From CAYUXF01 sp964448755 (GTDB taxonomy: Bacteria; Margulisbacteria; Termititenacia; Termititenacales; CAYUXF01), in assembly GCA_964448755.1 (NCBI GenBank), contig CAYUXF010000038.1, positions 1 through 14,559 of the forward strand: a stretch of DNA of 14,559 bases, written 5' to 3'. Positions within the stretch are counted from its first letter, which is position 1. The number at the start of each line of letters is the position of its first letter. The translations under genes were made by a program, and so were the position numbers. Of this stretch, positions 13,774 through 14,559 are shown piece by piece. The notes beneath the pieces are model-generated. The model was not told the DNA's origin. It ran no database searches and was given only the letters and a program-made list of their open reading frames with translations.

Positions 13774-14559
13774 ATGCAGGAACTTTATGAAAAAGGGAAA
13801 AAAAGAGCTTATTTAATTGTCGCCGGATTCATAGTCCTTTTATCATTACTGATTTGTCGTTTGTATTATTTGCAGATCATCAGTCATGAGATTATGCAGG
13901 GGAAAGTTGAAGCTCAAATAAAAAAAACTTTGCCTTTGGAAGCCCGCCGCGGCAATATTTTTGACCGACATGGCAGTTTGTTGGCAACCACGGTAGAAGC
14001 TTATACCGTAATAGCTGATCCGTTTATGATTGGCAATAAAAAAGACACGGCTGAATCACTGGCTAAAGTAATTGATCTTCCGGCGGCCGATATTCTGCGC
14101 CGAATATCGGTTAACAGTCGCTATGCCGTAATTAAAAGAAAAATTTTGTCGGCAGAGTTTTCTAAAGTAAAACAGCTTAGTTTGCCCGGTATTTTTTTAC
14201 AAAAAGAGCAACAGCGGGTTTATTTGCAGGGGCAGCTCTTTTCTCATGTTGTGGGTTATGTTGATCTGGAAAATCAAGGCCAGGCCGGTGTAGAACTTTC
14301 TATGGCTAAGTATTTACATGGAGTGCCCGGCTCGGTAATTGTTGAGAAAGACCTGCAGGGTACTGATATTTATACCGGCAATAAAATAATTAATGAGCCG
14401 CAGGACGGACATTCGGTTGTTCTGACTATTGATGAATTTTTGCAATACATTGCACACCGGGAATTAAAAAAAGCGGTAGATAAATATAAAGCTGAAGGCG
14501 GCACGCTGGTAATTATGGATGTGGAAAGCGGTGATATTTTGGCGCTGGTCTCTTTGCCG
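13774..14559 (+). CDS. ftsI: Class B penicillin-binding protein, septal transpeptidase (FtsI/PBP3 type), partial
   Basis: The gene runs off the right edge after 262 codons in frame, with no stop. A short cytoplasmic tail is followed by one membrane anchor (about 13-35, YLIVAGFIVLLSLLICRLYYLQI) and the class B dimerisation domain: EARRGNIFDRHGSLLA (57-71) carries the conserved RGxIxDRxG motif, and GQAGVELSMAKYLHG (169-183) the usual G(L)xGxE..y...L.G motif. The transpeptidase domain begins at about 212 (GHSVVLTIDEFLQYIA), but its SxxK, SxN and KTG motifs lie beyond the window. It should cross-link septal peptidoglycan in the periplasm with FtsW and FtsL. AGAGGT (13757-13762) precedes ATG 13774 by 11 bases. 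A SpoVD-like or elongation PBP2 is possible, but position after rsmH-ftsL strongly favours FtsI. Confidence 0.92.
   Translation, partial: MQELYEKGKKRAYLIVAGFIVLLSLLICRLYYLQIISHEIMQGKVEAQIKKTLPLEARRGNIFDRHGSLLATTVEAYTVIADPFMIGNKKDTAESLAKVIDLPAADILRRISVNSRYAVIKRKILSAEFSKVKQLSLPGIFLQKEQQRVYLQGQLFSHVVGYVDLENQGQAGVELSMAKYLHGVPGSVIVEKDLQGTDIYTGNKIINEPQDGHSVVLTIDEFLQYIAHRELKKAVDKYKAEGGTLVIMDVESGDILALVSLP

Noticed and set aside
1..14559. CRISPR array, insertion sequence, tRNA or rRNA genes
   Set aside because: No spaced direct repeats, transposase, terminal inverted repeats or tRNA/rRNA-like segments were seen on either strand.

Overview
This window is a compact, AT-rich stretch of a bacterial chromosome holding twelve complete protein genes and one cut by the right edge. 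There are no RNA genes, mobile elements, CRISPR arrays or long repeats. Genes are tightly packed: the largest gene-free stretches are about 150 bases (9337-9484) and about 130 bases (1-128). The content is housekeeping: folate precursor synthesis, vitamin B6 synthesis, rRNA methylation, and the start of a cell-division/peptidoglycan cluster. No gene here settles the phylum. The AT-rich composition, the PabB-PabC fusion, the GH116 enzyme and a division cluster without mraZ would fit a candidate-phylum or other deep-branching bacterium (a Margulisbacteria/Elusimicrobia-like lineage is only a guess).

Layout. (1) 129-2353, plus strand: a fused PabB-PabC protein and PabA overlap by one base and together turn chorismate and glutamine into p-aminobenzoate. 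(2) 2416-3957, plus: a soluble PAS-PAS-GGDEF diguanylate cyclase with intact active site and I-site, followed at 4009-4971 by a 320-residue protein I do not recognise; each has its own promoter. (3) 4973-9336, minus: a GH116 beta-glycosidase, a YgjP-type metallopeptidase and a membrane-anchored M23 peptidase. (4) 9485-11209, plus: pdxA and rsmA, a neighbourhood also known from other bacteria. (5) 11246-14559, plus: a small exported protein, a patatin-like hydrolase, rsmH, ftsL and the first 262 codons of a class B penicillin-binding protein (FtsI type), overlapping or nearly so and probably one operon led by a promoter at 11213.

The most coherent signal beyond the genes is regulatory. Seven intergenic sites carry an extended -10 element, TGNTATAAT (five exactly TGTTATAAT; one with TGA, one with TAGAAT), mostly without a recognisable -35. 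Most sit just ahead of a gene on the matching strand. At pdxA and at the ygjP-like gene the element ends only 8-9 bases before the start codon and no Shine-Dalgarno is present, so these two mRNAs look leaderless. The 148-base gap before pdxA holds two such elements, a 12-codon mini-ORF and a perfect 8-bp AT-rich inverted repeat. The tetranucleotide GATC also looks over-represented, through pairing of G-ending codons with the isoleucine codon ATC.

I found no clearly new multi-gene system. The best candidates for new biology are the unknown 320-residue protein beside the diguanylate cyclase, the exported-protein/patatin pair placed where mraZ might stand, and the pdxA leader region.
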